Source: Sphagnum compactum (Eukaryota; Bryophyta; Sphagnopsida; Sphagnales). Taken from it: 64,000 nucleotides of DNA. Both the position numbers and the translations under genes were made by a program. The stretch spans positions 310,001 to 374,000 of the forward strand of contig OZ234497.1 in NCBI GenBank assembly GCA_965153455.1, read 5' to 3'. Under the pieces are notes generated by a model that saw only the letters and a program-made list of their open reading frames with translations, ran no database searches and was not told the origin of the DNA. Shown here piece by piece: positions 26,206 to 38,967 of this stretch (position 1 is the stretch's first letter; each line of letters opens with the position of its first letter).

Positions 26206-26760
26206 CAAATTGAGCCTCCCCCATCCTTTAACCCTTGGGTTGACTCATTGCATTTGTGGCCAACCTCTAGATCCAATGGGGACCCACCTTCTTCATTGCT
26301 CCCACGGTAGGGAACATCTCACAACTTCATTCAAGATGCCTTTGCTTCTATCATGAAAAAATGGGGTTTCATGTTTTGCTTGAGCAAATTCATGTCTTTT
26401 GGTCACCTTCCCTTCAATCATTTCGTCGACAAATTCACATTATGTTATCACCCAATGGCATCTACACCTTGGCCTATGTTGTCATTGTGGATCCCACCTA
26501 AATAGATTTGGTTTCATGTGTTGTTTCATTTTGTGAGGTGGTTGCGACAATTGTAGCTCAAGCAAAAAAAGGATTTTATCATGGTCAACACCCAACAAAT
26601 GCATTTCTTGCCCTTGCCATAAAGGTTTTTGGTTGCCTACACCAACAAGCAAACAATTTTCTTCATTGATGTGCTAACATGGTGTGGTTAACAAAGGGCA
26701 TTGGTGGCCTTCCTCTAGTTGTTTTGCGTGTTTTTTATAAATAGAGGGTGTTGACAACTT
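26200..26760 (+). mobile_element. Decayed LINE-like retroelement C-terminus
   Basis: The frame reads HCICGQPLDPMGTHLLHCSH then GREH, a Cys/His cluster of the kind found at the end of some non-LTR reverse-transcriptase proteins. After a frameshift near 26370 it continues with SPSLQSFRRQI, SPNGIYTLAYVVIVDPT and GFYHGQHPTNAFLALAIKVF, to about 26745. This resembles a conserved region I recall from plant mobile-element proteins, possibly nuclease-like. Stops at 26500-26502 (TAA) and 26667-26669 (TGA) break it. No intact reverse transcriptase is present in the window. Confidence 0.45.
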
Positions 26761-26769
26761 TATAAAAAA

Positions 26770-28980
26770 ATTAAATCGCCTTTATTTTGAAATGCGTGTT
26801 ATTGTAGGTGATGGTTATTTTAGGTTTACTGCTCTTTCAAGTTTCCCATCCCTTTCTCTTGTTGATATCCTTCTTGCGACTAGTTGGGGCTTTGGAACAT
26901 GATTTGTTCTTTTGCCCCATAATGACCCACTTTGGGTTTTGTTTTTCCAACTTAAACTTGGGTCTAGCCTCTTTGTTCCTTCTTTTCCCCCTTTGCTAAG
27001 TGTTTTGTTTTATGGAGTTTGTTAAGGTTTCGTCAATTAAAAAACAATGTAACAATTTTAAATTTTGGGTTTCATACAAAGTAACTAGGAGACATAAAAG
27101 AAGGTTGTAGTGGAGGAAGGGGGCAAAGAAGAGAGGAATAGAATGTGAGTGAATGGAAAGTTAAAAATAGGCTGAAATAACGATGGGAGGACAACAATAT
27201 TCAAATGGTGGGTCTGCATGAAGATGTTATGAAAAAGAAAAAGGTCCATGCAAAGGTGAAGCTTGAATTTTTTAATAAATATTTATTACATGATTATTGT
27301 TCATACATTTATTTAACAAAATTTCAATTTTGCGAGTTTTAGGGTTTTTTTCCCCAATACAATTCCTTAATGAACAATTTTGTGGGTGGCTATTATGCAT
27401 AGGTTTTGCCTTTTAATTTTATGTTAGTTTTTGTTCTATTCATTTAAGCAGAACAAGATTAATTTACAAGAAAATGCATAAAAAGGTTTGTGGGGTGGTT
27501 ATAAAAATAAACGTATTTTCTTCTTTTTTTATTGAGCAAAAGGTTATTTCACTTTTGGTGAAAAAATAAGTATGTGCCAATCAATTTATGGTTCATGAAG
27601 ACCATGGTTGTAATTGTATGTATCAATTAATCAAATTCATTAGTCTATTGCTAATTGGCCAAATGTTTGTTAAATGTATATCAATGATTATTGGTAATAT
27701 GTAAAAGTGGTTTGCATATATAGTACTTGTTCTCTTGTATGTATTTTGTGCAATTGAGTAACAATGATAAAATATAACACCAACATTGTATGAAGGGAAG
27801 ATGATGGGCTTTTGGTATTGGAGCTTATTTTAGTGTTGGTTACCAAGTTGGGTTGAAGACCAATAAAACCTTCATGGATAACAATGGACAATTAAATATG
27901 GAAGATCATGCACTGGTTATAAATGTTTTTTGAACAATGTTTATTGCAAATGAAAGATTTGTTGTTTAAATGACAAAATCTTCAAGTAGTTTTCTTTGCA
28001 TGGAGGAATTTGCTTTGCAGCAGGGAATTCCCATATAAATCTCAAGTTGAATTGTTATTATATTTGTTATTTTAACAATATTCCATTTAATTATTTTGTG
28101 TTGAAATTATAGCACACATAATGTTTAGGAAATATGATTTATTTTTATTTTCTTCATTTTGAATTTCTTGAAATGAAACATAATCATACATCATGGACAT
28201 CATTGATGCAAAAAGGAAGATCTATTAACTTATTACCACGTGTCACTTGCTTTTACATATGTCTCCAAGTTTCAACTTCCAAGTTAAAATCTAATTGCAT
28301 ATAATTGTTGGTCATACATCACAAACTTCCTAGGCCATGATTGTTGTGTTTGTAAAATAGTTGTAAACATTCATGAATGTCTCATTTATAATCATAACAA
28401 TGTATTTCGGGTTTTATAACTTCCATTTGTTACTAAATATTAATTACTAAGTACATAGGCATCCTTTATAACACCTAGTCAAGTAAAATGATTAAGCTAA
28501 CATGGCATCAACATCATTTTACACTTTACATATCACTCCATGGGAATTTATGACATGGAATTTCAATATTATTACAAATAAAAATGATTAGTTGATAATA
28601 CGATTGGCTTTTGCAATTAGATGCCACATTAGTATCCCTTTACAAAGTTAGGTGGGTGACATGAGATGGGTTTAACAAATCATAAATTGTTAGTTGCATA
28701 GTGAATTGGGTGTAAAATCCATTTGTTAATTGTTTATTACATGTTAGGGCTTGATATGTATGTAGATGTTTGAATCAGTTCATTACACCAAAACATGACA
28801 TATATGATTACATGTCAAAACCTAGGTTAAATAGCTTATGTACACTACCTAGGCTAAACTACCTAGGTGTTTAGGCTAAAAACATGGGCTAGGTAGGAAC
28901 GTAGGTGGCATAGTTTACACACCTTAGCTATGATTAACAAACTAAATTACCTAGCTTAGACTAATGTAGATAAGTTGCAA
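26770..28980. other. AT-rich DNA without recognised features
   Basis: No frame over 70 codons and no motif. The 28840-28920 stretch contains several ACCTAGG/CTAGGT blocks similar to those in the intron element at 61.2-61.9 kb. Confidence 0.4.
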
Positions 28981-29042
28981 GAGCAAGGATTCAAACCTTT
29001 CACTTTCACACTAATGGGCAAAGTCCTTACCATTTCACCAAC
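28981..29042 (-). ncRNA. tRNA-like (SINE-type) pol III promoter remnant
   Basis: Read on the minus strand, TTGGTGAAATGGTAAGG resembles a tRNA D-arm/A box, and GGTTTGAATCC about 30 bases later resembles a T-arm/B box (GGTTCGAATCC). No acceptor stem pairs well, so it is not a functional tRNA gene. A tRNA-derived SINE head or an old tRNA pseudogene is the likely explanation. Confidence 0.4.
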
Positions 29043-29082
29043 TTTTTTTATGTAACATTTTTCTTAACTTACTTAAATGACC

Positions 29083-29545
29083 TAAGGGTGCAAACGGGAT
29101 AACATGAGCCACACCGACTTGCTTTTGGGACTACTTTTGGGAGAATATTCCTTAAAATATTTTAAAAAAATCTTCAAAAAAAATCTTCAAACTTTTTTAT
29201 AATTTTTTTAATGTTATTATGTCAAGGTTTATGTAAAAGATTTCAAAATATATGTAATTTTCAAAAGTTTTGAAGTTTTTTTGTAAGTTTTTTTAGTGCT
29301 AAAAAACACACGTTATAGTGCTTAATGAGTGTTTTTGAAAGCTTCTTATTCATTGGATATTTTTCAAATTAATTCACATGTTCCAATGATATATTATGAA
29401 CTTTATTATATAAAAAAATCTTATACTTTCAACACCAAACTAAGCTACCACGTCTAAACATGAAAAACTAAACACTAGTTACATATACTATGACTCCTAT
29501 TAGTGTGACTACAACACTAATCAAGCTACCTTTAGTTATCCGAAC
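29083..29545 (-). repeat. Dispersed repeat, copy 2 (inverted relative to copy 1)
   Basis: Reverse complement of the 5775-6220 family with mostly single-base differences and a few small indels. A tRNA-like stretch (28981-29042) lies 40 bases beyond its downstream end when read on the minus strand. Confidence 0.7.
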
Positions 29546-29734
29546 TATCTAAACATTGACGTAGGGGTTACCTAGGCTACATAAGGACCTATCTAGGGGT
29601 CTACTTAAACCTTACCAAAAGGTTACCTAAATTACCTATGGGTTACCTAAAGGCTATTTAGGTTAAGATACTTAAAGATTGTTTAAGTTATTGACATGTC
29701 TACCTAGGGGTTGTCTAAGTTATGTTTTCGTTTG

Positions 29735-30300
29735 TGATATCTACGATGCCATGTATGAATTTACTATTAAATATCTAATGACCTATAGTTGCAATGTATT
29801 CAATAATTTTGCATTATTGTGTTTTATTCCACCCATGTGTCAAGGTTCTAATTGATATATTTTCATTTCAAAATGCTCGCAATTGGGACTAGTTGTTGCT
29901 GCTTGTCATGATTATTTTGGTCATAACAATGAATATTTGGGTTTTACAATTATTTTTGTGATCCCATGTCTTATTTTATTATTTGATAACTAGGGACCAC
30001 AATTGAAACATACATATAATAATTACATGTATTGTGTTCTATTACACCCATAATGTCATATTTTTATTTGATATTTCTTCATTTATAAATGCAAACATTC
30101 ACTATTGGTCATGTAATGGAGATTAATTATTGTTGCCACTTGTCATGATTATGTTGGTGATAATAATGCACTTTTGGGTTTTGCAACTATTTTTGTGATG
30201 CCATATGTTAGTTTATTATTTGACAACTATGGACCTAGTTGTAACGTTCATTTAATAATTGCATGTATTGTGTTTCGTTACACCCATGAGTCATGATGTT
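29735..30300 (+). repeat. Tandem repeat of about 237 bp, two to three copies
   Basis: TGTCATGATTATTTTGGTCA near 29906 recurs as TGTCATGATTATGTTGGTGA near 30143, with the following 95 bases similar (TTTTTGTGAT, TTATTATTTGA, AACTA-GGACC). A partial third copy precedes them. Confidence 0.6.
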
Positions 30301-30380
30301 GACTATAATCGGAACACCTTACTACTGACATGGCATGCCATGTCATCATCATGGAAGATTGAATCGTTGTCAATCACAAA

Positions 30381-30492
30381 CACTAGAAGAAAAATTGGTT
30401 TATGTGACTTGTTTTATGCAACTAAAACATAGTTGCATATGCCATTTTTTAGTTGCAAAAACAAGTTGGAAAAACGAGTTTTTCTACTAATG
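30381..30492. mobile_element. CACTA-like MITE, 112 bp
   Basis: The element begins CACTAGAAGAAAAA and ends TTTTTCTACTAATG, giving imperfect terminal inverted repeats of about 30 bases. AAA flanks it on both sides (30378-30380 and 30493-30495), consistent with a 3-bp target duplication. The left end shares CACTAG, AGAAAAA and GGTTTATG with the reverse-complemented right end of the 60918-62350 element, so they probably belong to one family. It has no coding capacity. It sits between two direct repeats (30292-30380 and 30553-30640). Confidence 0.6.
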
Positions 30493-30999
30493 AAAGTTTT
30501 GATGATATTTTTGATTAATTAATAAATGAGATTTCATAAAAATAGTATAATGGATCATGATGTTGATTATAATTGCAACACTTTATTATCACATAACATG
30601 CATGTCATCATCATGAAAAGTTCAGTTGTTAGTCACAAAGGTCAGTGGTACTTCTGATTAATTCATCCACATCACAAATACCTATTAACACAAACTGAAA
30701 AATAAAAGAGGATTTTACCCCCAAAATCAACAAGTTGTTATATTGATTATAGTCACAAAATCATAATGCCACCTAATATGTTAATGTCCTTTGCCAGTAT
30801 TTAGTGATTTATGTCACTAATTAATTATAAATGTAGTTAGAAAAAAAAAATTGTTTTTGGGTCTGGTTGTTCAAAAGGACACAATGTCTTATAGTGAATA
30901 CAATTATTGCAATCATGTGATTTTATTTTCATAGGTGTGTGTTGTCTAAATATGAATCTTATGCATTTAAAACATCTATGAAATATATATAAATGCGAT

Positions 31000-31320
31000 G
31001 AAAGATTTTCCATTGGTTGATAAAATATTTACCTTTCCATATCATGGGAATGTGCATGGGGAATCTCCCATTTGCCATCCTATTGGCCATTCTTCCATTT
31101 AACCATCCATCAATCAATGTTTCTTCATTTTGCATGAGGAAATGCATTTGTGTTTTCATGACATGGAGAAATGCATGTGGAACCTCCCAACCATTGTATT
31201 TTCCATCATCCCATTTAGTCATTTCAACTAATCAATCCTTCTTCATGTGACATGAGGAAATGCATTTGCCTCTTCATTTCATGTGGGAAACACATGCAGA
31301 ATCTTCCATTGGTCAACATA
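31000..31320 (+). repeat. Tandem repeat of about 120 bp
   Basis: CATGAGGAAATGCATTTG occurs at about 31132 and 31251 (119 bases apart) with similar following sequence (ACATG, GAATCTTCCA or GAACCTCCCA), and a weaker copy starts near 31010. Confidence 0.55.
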
Positions 31321-32579
31321 TCTACCTTTTCATTATTTTACCTTTTATTTGCCCTTTCCCATCCCCAACTTTAAAAACCATTTCACATTTGGAACCTTAA
31401 CACTTGGGGCCAATGTATTTGAATTCACATTTGGGGCAATAATATTTTTTCACGGTTCTAATTCCGGTTCTTGATCTAGCAAAATAATTTTTCCGTGGTT
31501 CTATTCTTGTGCCGATTCCAACAAGTTGATGTCAACTCAGGTCCGGGTTACAAGCACTTGACCCTGAACTACCGATTTTCACCCTTTCAAATCAAATACC
31601 ATCACAACATTGGTATGAACTTGGAGATGGAAAAAAATGTTAATTTCAACATCATTTAAATGTATTTGTTTAAAGCCCAATTTCATTAGGGTCAAAATAC
31701 ATTGGACATGAACTTTCAAAATGGATTTTCAAATATCCATTTTGGTGCACCCTAAGGTGTTTTTACCATGAAGATGATCCCATCAGGTCAATATCCACCA
31801 CAACGACAATGAAGACTTGGTCCTTTTGAGTCATGTAGAGATTGGCTCGTAATGAAACTCTTAATGTAAAAATGTACCATTGTTTTTTCCATACAACGTG
31901 CCCACTCTTTCAAATGAGGGCATACATGACATTTCGGATGGTGTCATGTGTGATTATTCGTTGATCTCCAAATGGGCAATGAGCTAAGTGTGTGCCAGAT
32001 GCATTCAACTTGTGTCCACATTCACAGTGAAAAAACTAGATGTCGAGGGCTGAATCAAACCAAAATGAAAACGCAATGTAGAGGTGAAAATAAAATGTGC
32101 AATGCGAAACGAACAAATAGATGGCCTAACAACCAACCATAGCCCTACCTCCTTGCTCGAACAAAAATGAATGTGAATTTTGGATGTTGAGGAAATGGAA
32201 TCATCCTTTAAGATAAACTTAAAAGATGTGTTGTGGTGGATGTCCATAAAAAATGCTTATAGACTTGAGGCCTCGATAATTACTAAACTTTCAAAAAAAG
32301 GGTGCATTTCCTTAGCTGCAGGAGGAAGGCCATCTCGTGTTACACATAACCATGACTAAAGTAGGTGTGGTTGATTCAACTTGAGAAGGGAGTTCAATTT
32401 TTGACAATTTCGACAAATGTCAATAAATTTTATTTATTTATTTATTTGGCTAGACCGTTTGTGAATTTATTTGTGCAGAACATCAGTGGTAGGTACAGTA
32501 TACACATGCTTGACATTTGGTGACATGTTAAGAACTTTGGGAAAGGAGCCCACTTGAACAGCAGGGCAACCTAATAGGG
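31321..32579. other. Intergenic region upstream of the SYP2 gene
   Basis: Short frames only. A small ATTT microsatellite is at 32430-32450. Nothing else could be assigned. Confidence 0.4.
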
Positions 32580-33047
32580 GCCCATCGAAACCGTGTTTAC
32601 ACTATCTTGTATGGACCGGTTAGGGTCGCCCAAGTGGATCCCGAGAGAGTAAGAAAACGAGAGAAAAAGACACCCCCTCCTGAAGTTCGTATCTTTGTTC
32701 CCAATATTCTTCCTTACAGTTCCCATGTTCCCGATCCTGGCCGCGTCTGCAAGCTTCCCGCCACCTCGCAATGGCGTGGTGTTCGTCATCTCCTTTGCGC
32801 CCAACATCCGCTTGTTCCTCGCAGAAATCTTCTTGCTTCGCTCTGGGATCGGGCCTTCGCGCATAAGGTTTCGACGCTGGAACTACTTCTGAGGACGAGG
32901 GGGAAGTTATAACAAAGGCAGAAGTAGAGGGCTCCGCGAGATTTTCTCTTTTAGGAAGGAGATTGAGAGACCCAGGAATAGAGTACAGGTGGAGGGTACA
33001 TAGATTGATCGGGGGTAGGGGAGGGGAGGGCAGGGTGGAGAGGCGGT
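32580..33047 (+). promoter_or_regulatory. GC-rich leader and probable promoter/5' UTR of the SYP2 gene
   Basis: The 470 bases before the syntaxin ATG are clearly richer in G+C and CpG than the surrounding AT-rich DNA. Several frames are open here on both strands, but none resembles a known protein, and high GC alone lengthens chance frames. A purine-rich stretch (around 33009-33040) immediately precedes the start codon. Treating it as promoter plus 5' UTR is an inference from position and composition; no TATA box was confidently placed. Confidence 0.45.
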
Positions 33048-35705
33048 ATGAGCTTTCTGGATGTTGTGGCCGGGGGATTGCCTCCCGGCCGCAGGCAGCA
33101 GGATCCGTCACAAGCTTTAGCAGCGGGTGTGTTCCAGATCAACACTGCTGTGTCGTCTTTCAAGCGGTTGAGCAACAGCGTGGGCACCCCAAAAGATACT
33201 CCTGCTCTTCGTGAGAAACTGTATGTGTGCTCCTACACTGTCCTTCTTCTCATCCTTTCTCCTCGTCCGTCTCACAAGCACTAACCTCCTAAACGAGAGG
33301 TTCTATGAAAGAGCATGTTTTGCGTGTCTGATCATTTAAATGACGACCTTTTGGTTGAAAGTTGCGAAATGAACACCCGGGCCATGGGGATGTTTTTTGA
33401 ATCTGGAACCCTTTGGACTGGTTCCGGTGTTTTGTTAATCCGAATTCGACAGTTTTGTGTAATTGGACGAAGAGGAAGTAGACCCTCTTTAGAAGAATGG
33501 CAACATACTTCCCTCTGACTCGGACATGCCATCATGTTCACATTCAAAGTGAGCAATAACTGCAGCAAAGATCTCATGGCTTGAACTCCACACACTTCTC
33601 TATGTAGTTGTCTTCTCTCTTGTTTAGGATCCAGTTGCGGTACGTTGCATTTGAAAGTAAGGATTGTTTGGGAGTGAGCTCTATCTGTGGCAGTCGCGAT
33701 TGCTTACCTGTACGTTTGACAGTCATTTCTCCAAGCTGGAGCTATGTACGCTTGTGTTCTCTTTTGTCTGCTTTCATAACAAGCAACTATGATTGCAATT
33801 TGCAGTCACAGAACCCGGCAACACATAGGTCAATTGGCAAAGGAGACTGGAGCCAAGCTGAAATCTGCCAGTGACTGTGACCATAAGAATGCCACTGTAA
33901 GCACGTTTGAATTCATATGCACTGTCACTTTTTATTCCAAATGTCAGAGCTTAGGTGTGCTCTGCACATGCAAATGCATAAAAAGTCATCTTGCAAAGAT
34001 TTTCATACATTTGAGGTTTTTGTGTGACTATCTGTAAGAAAGGAGTTCTATCTTGTGTGGTATGTTCGTTGGGTTTTGCAGGCTACAAAAAAGGTGAGTG
34101 ATGCAAAGCTGGCCAAGGACTTCCAGGCAGTTCTTGTTGAATTCCAGAATGTGCAAAGAATTGCTCAGGAGCGTGAGAAAATGTTCATTCCCTTTGTTGC
34201 TCAAGCAGTTCTTCCTACAAGGTAAAGTTCACAATTGGCACAAACTCTGCATCGGTCACTTCCTATGGGAGTTACACTCTAAAAATCCTTTTGATGCTGT
34301 ATGGTTATTCTGTGACACTTTGGAGGACTCTCTACATTCCTTTTTTGCATCCTAGCAGCAGTTTGTCTATCACTTTGTATTGTTAGTTTGGTGTATTCTT
34401 CAAGAGTTTGTGCCATGTACATGGTTTATTACTCATCATTTTGTGCTGTATGGTGCAGTCAATTCTCTGGTGAGTTTAAGCTGATGCCGGAAGATAATCA
34501 GGAGCAGCGAGCACTGTTAGCAGAGCAAAATCGGTATGTGGATCAAGATTTCATGAACTGAATTGTACCGCTGGTTTGTGAGCAATGACTGAGAGAGTGT
34601 AGGTGTGTAATGTGAGTAGGTGCTGTTCATGTGTATGCATAGAGGCATTGGTTGGTAGCCATGTTAAACCACTGTATGGTCAGAAAGACACCATATGCAG
34701 CAATCCCAAGGTTTAGGAGAGAGAATTCTGTACTCATGCACATTTCAAGAAATGTGATGCAATGTGATGTTTGCGAGCAGATATCTGCAACTTCTGCTTC
34801 TTTATCCACTGAAAAGTTGGATCTGATCATTTGCAGACAAGATTTTTTCCAGTTGGAAAATGAGGTTGTATTCAATGAAGCAGTGATTGAGGAGAGAGAG
34901 CAAGGCATTCAAGAGATTCATCAGCAAATTGGTGAAGTCAATGAAATTTTCAAAGATTTGGCTGTCCTGGTGAATGAACAAGGATACATGATTGGTTTGT
35001 GCCATTACACATGCTTTTTCTTGACATTTTTTCTTGGAAAGCTCAAGGAGCAGCAAACTCTTTGTAGTGAAGGTGAGCTGGCCAGTACTGGCCAGCCGAA
35101 CCTGATCATGACTTTCTTTCCTAATGTGTACTGGAGTACTTTGAAGGGAAGAAGCTGACAAGGATGTTGCCCTTCCTTGCGCAGATGACATTGAATCACA
35201 TATAGAAAGTGCAAATGCTGCTACAGTTCAGGGTAACCGCCAACTTGTCAAGGCAGTGAAGACTCAAAAGTCTGGATCATCCATTGTAAGCATTACTATT
35301 GATATTCTGACAAGATGCTTTGGCAAATGGTTTAAACTGAAGTCCTGAGACTTGAACATTGAAGGTCAAACATCACATTCCTGCTATCAGACTAGCTTAA
35401 CTTATTCTTTGCTGTGTAATCTGGATCTGTTGACCATGTGTCCTTGCTTCTGGCACTGATTACATTAATCCAGTAATTGTGGTCAATCTATATTAAGAAT
35501 TATTGGAAGCATTTTGAAAGGGGATACTTTGGCACATTGACACATTTGCTTTAGCAGGCAATCAATGCACAGGCCATGTTAGACACACCTAGTTTTGGAG
35601 CATGAGTACTAATGAGGAATAGTATTTCAAATGATGCAGATGTGCTTGATTTTGGTGATTGTGGGAGTAGCACTGCTGCTGTTCGTCATATTCATGGTTT
35701 TATGA
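33048..35705 (+). CDS. SYP2: SYP2-type syntaxin (Qa-SNARE), seven exons
   Basis: Exons read as 33048-33220, 33806-33896, 34082-34221, 34459-34533, 34837-34994, 35185-35285 and 35640-35705; all introns are GT-AG and the sum is 804 nt, giving 267 residues, the usual size for plant SYP21/22/23 (PEP12/VAM3). The N-terminal Habc region contains [21 protein letters not shown] and [13 protein letters not shown], which closely match plant SYP2 proteins. The SNARE motif includes [17 protein letters not shown] and [10 protein letters not shown], whose Gln is the zero-layer residue. The last exon encodes a 21-residue hydrophobic anchor ([14 protein letters not shown] and following), so this is a tail-anchored protein. 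Known role of the family: Qa-SNARE of prevacuolar and vacuolar membrane fusion. The ATG at 33048 gives the conserved MSFLD start and lies downstream of a GC-rich leader. No disruption is seen, and the gene looks functional. Confidence 0.95.
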
Positions 35706-37189
35706 TTTTTCACTCAACTTCCTCTCCAACGTGATTTTGGATCATTATATCCACAAGTCAGGGTGGTGGTGTATATCATCTACATTGTTGTTAAACATTT
35801 TTACCTGTTGTGTTCTTAGATCCCAGCTTAGGATTTCTGACTTACCTAGCAGATGCTGCTAGGTGTGCTGGTATTAATCGGAATGTACATAAGAGCTCAA
35901 TCTCATTGACTTCTTCATTTTCCTTGAGAAACTTACCATAGAGGCTTCTACATTCATTTCAGTTCCAAAATGTTTTGATTTTTGCCTTCTTGCAAATTGA
36001 GCTAGTATTATGCAGGAAGTTTTATGTCAAGATGCAAATACTCAGAGATGTAATTTTATTTACAATAGTGTTCACAGGAATAGACATTATTCTCGTACCA
36101 CATGAGTGGTTGATGGATTTCTCTTCTTATCCTTAAGGCGAGCAAAATAAAAATCGAACTGCCTGCATTTGTAGTTTGCCAAAGCTCATTAAGTTTGGCA
36201 AACATGGGCACACATGGGTACTACTGAGTTTCATCACAGATCCCTGATGAAGGCATGTGTTTTTTCCATCTAGCAATCTGGTCTATGTACATATCCTTTA
36301 TTGGTCTCGACTATGCCAGACTTTGTTTTGTGTAGCTCCAGCATCAGGCGAAGACTTGCAAGCTCTTGGGTACTGGAGCTTGCTTCACTTTTGTGTGTAG
36401 TTGTTATTTTACTGCATTGTCTTGTGATCTGACCTCAGCCTCTGTTATGCCTTTTCGGTTTTGCTCTCTTCAACAACTGTGCTCTGGCTTTCGTGGTAAC
36501 TAAAGTCAGGTCTTTTACTGAGTCATTTCACAAGCTTTGGCAGAATGGTAGGTCCTATTGGCAAAGAAAACATCTAAATTCTTGTTACTGAAAGCAAAGG
36601 GCAAGGTTGCAAGTCCTTCAGGCTTAGTCTGTTTTGCACATTTAGTTGAGTTCCTCAAATGGAATGTTATATTATTTCAATACTCTATCTGAATTGCCAC
36701 AAATGATGGCCTAACTGCTTGTATTGTCAAATTCCAACCATCAGTATGCATGGATATTAGATATGCTTGAAAACTGTGAGATTCTTAAGGCAATGAAAAA
36801 AAGATGGAAAAAAGAAAAAACGAAATCCCAATGTTGGTGATTAGAAACATTTAAGATGTAACTACTAAGTTAGAAGCAAGATGGTTGCAAGTCTTGTGCA
36901 TTTAGTTTCTCATCATGCACACAGAAACGTGCCCGCACTTTTCTATCCATTTCACATAACCGGTTAGCACGGTACACGTCCACATAAAATCAAACCCACT
37001 ATGGTAAGCCATTACTGTAAGAACAATTCGAAAATAGGTCAAATTTGAGCACTTTCCGTTTAACCTAAAAGAGTCTATTATGGACTGGACTTTGCAGTCT
37101 TTCTGAGGCTCAAAAATGATTCAACAACCAAGAGAGGGTCACTGACATCGGTGATAGAAACCCTAAATCACAACCTTCGTTGAAAAACT
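35706..37189. other. SYP2 3' UTR and intergenic DNA
   Basis: Sequence after the syntaxin stop lacks further SNARE-like or other coding sequence. The 3' end of the transcript cannot be placed. Confidence 0.4.
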
Positions 37190-37300
37190 TGGTTGGTGGC
37201 GAAGAACGAAAGCATCTGAAGATTGCTAATTGCCAAATTTTTGTTCTTGGTGGCGAAGAACAAAAGCATCTATTGATTGCCAATTTTTGTTCTTGTGTTC
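37190..37300 (+). repeat. 54-bp duplication in the URM1 5' UTR region
   Basis: Two copies of a unit beginning GGTGGCGAAGAAC start at 37195 and 37249, 54 bases apart, differing at a few positions. They lie just upstream of the URM1 start codon and probably in the 5' UTR. No function is evident. Confidence 0.6.
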
Positions 37301-37339
37301 GTTTGTTGGTGCTAGGAGGTGTTTGTTTGTTCTTAAGCA

Positions 37340-38967
37340 ATGCAGTTGACTCTGGAATTCGGGTATGTGCTTCTTTTCCATTTGGGTTCTTTGACAATTT
37401 TCAGAATCTTTCTCCTGACTTGTTGCTCAAGATAATCTTGTTTGGCAGTCTTTCCCTTTCTGTCTCTCTTCTTTATCTTTGTCTTTCGATTTGAAGAATT
37501 TAGACGACGATTTTGATTTCAAGCGATGCGCCTTCTGCGTCTCGAGTCGTCTCAGTTTTTGGCATATCATCCTTGCAAAAGCTTGTGATTTTGTTGTAAC
37601 AGAAACAAGAGTCTGACGCCTCATCTATACTGATCTGATATTTGCCAACGACACCGGGCTCAGGAATTTTTCATCACCTCGTGTCTTTGGATCGTGTCTT
37701 TCTTTCGGTGGATCCCATTGAAAAAAAAGTTGTTTGCTGCGGCTCTTGTGCTATCTGGCAGGGGTGGACTGGAGCTCTTGTTTGGGTCAAAGAAGAAGCA
37801 CCAGGTTGATGTTAGTCCAAGCAACGGCCACATCGAGGTATTCTTCTTTTGTTGTGTTGAATCTTGTGGCCTTTTGCATGAAATTCGTGTGAAGTGGATA
37901 CTGTAAAGAGTTGCAACACCGATGAAGTCTTCAATTCCGAACCTTAGTCCTAAAATCAAGTAGTCGTAGCACAAATTCATTTGCAGAATTCTTGTGGCAC
38001 ATGAAATTTGTGAAACTGATACTATACAGAGTCGCAACACCTTTGAATTTAATGTTCAAAATGCTGGATCCAGGTTCTTGCTGTCATTATTTCTTTTGTG
38101 CAGTGAACTACCATAATTTGGGGGAAGTTGGTTGTTCACAATCTTCTTCAATTGAAATTTTTTTGACAACAAACAGTTCACTTGTCTTGCAGTAAGAGAA
38201 TTTCTTTTGAAGCTCTCAGGGTGGACAAAATATCCTGGTGCAAACTTGTCAAGCTAATGCTGTTGATTGTGCAAAAGCTTCTAAAACAGTTGTGGTTGCA
38301 TGTTTTTCAAACACATTGAGTGAACTTGTTTTCCATTCATTGCAATTGCACAGAATCCAGCTTTGACTCTGTATTACCTTTGGTGTCAAACCATCTAGGT
38401 GCTAAATTTCAGATGCATGGTTTCTGAAGAAGGGTTTGGATCTAGGGTTTGAAGCATAAGAATTCCTTCTTCTGCCCTGATTGAGTCCTCACATTTTCAA
38501 AGTATGGGAAAAGAAAAGCTGTATACTGTGTTTACTTATAAGTAATTGAGCATTCTTGGGGCAGTTAACAGTGGAGGCACTATTGGTTTGGATACGGGAT
38601 AACCTTCTCAAGGAGAGGCCAGAGATGTTCATGAAAGACAAATCAGTGTAAGAATGTATAGCACATTATCTGTGCTTCATTGTGCAATTTGTTTGGAAAT
38701 GGTACTTTTGTTACTAGAAATTGTCAATAGTTGTGCATTGTTTTGTTATGTGATGACTTACATAAGGTTTAATCAGTGCTAATATTGAATCTGTTTAGTT
38801 GTCTATGTTCTCGCATGAAGCTGCTTGTTGTTTGTTGTTGTTGATACAGTCGGCCAGGAGTATTAGTATTGATCAATGACTCTGATTGGGAGCTTTGTGG
38901 TCGCCTTGAAGGAGTTTTGGAAGACAAGGATACAGTGACTTTCATATCTACATTGCATGGAGGTTAA
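37340..38967 (+). CDS. URM1: URM1, ubiquitin-related modifier 1, four exons
   Basis: Exons 37340-37362, 37762-37837, 38565-38647 and 38850-38967 join in frame (300 nt) to give exactly 99 residues, the standard URM1 length. The first exon is only 23 nt (MQLTLEFG); the joint restores LEFGGGLELL. Later motifs are [28 protein letters not shown] and the end FISTLHGG. The C-terminal Gly-Gly is the residue pair activated by the E1-like MOCS3/UBA4 protein. Known role: sulfur carrier for 2-thiolation of wobble uridine in cytosolic tRNAs, and a protein modifier. Introns are GT-AG (399, 727 and 202 bases). Because exon 1 is so short, automatic annotation could easily miss it and start at a wrong upstream frame in exon 2. 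No defects are seen. Confidence 0.96.

Noticed and set aside
28981-29042. Functional tRNA gene
   Set aside because: A- and B-box like sequences are present but no paired acceptor or anticodon stem can be drawn.
32571-33214. Frames of up to 163 codons around the SYP2 start
   Set aside because: They are shadows in the GC-rich leader and first exon; the syntaxin frame is clearly the coding one.
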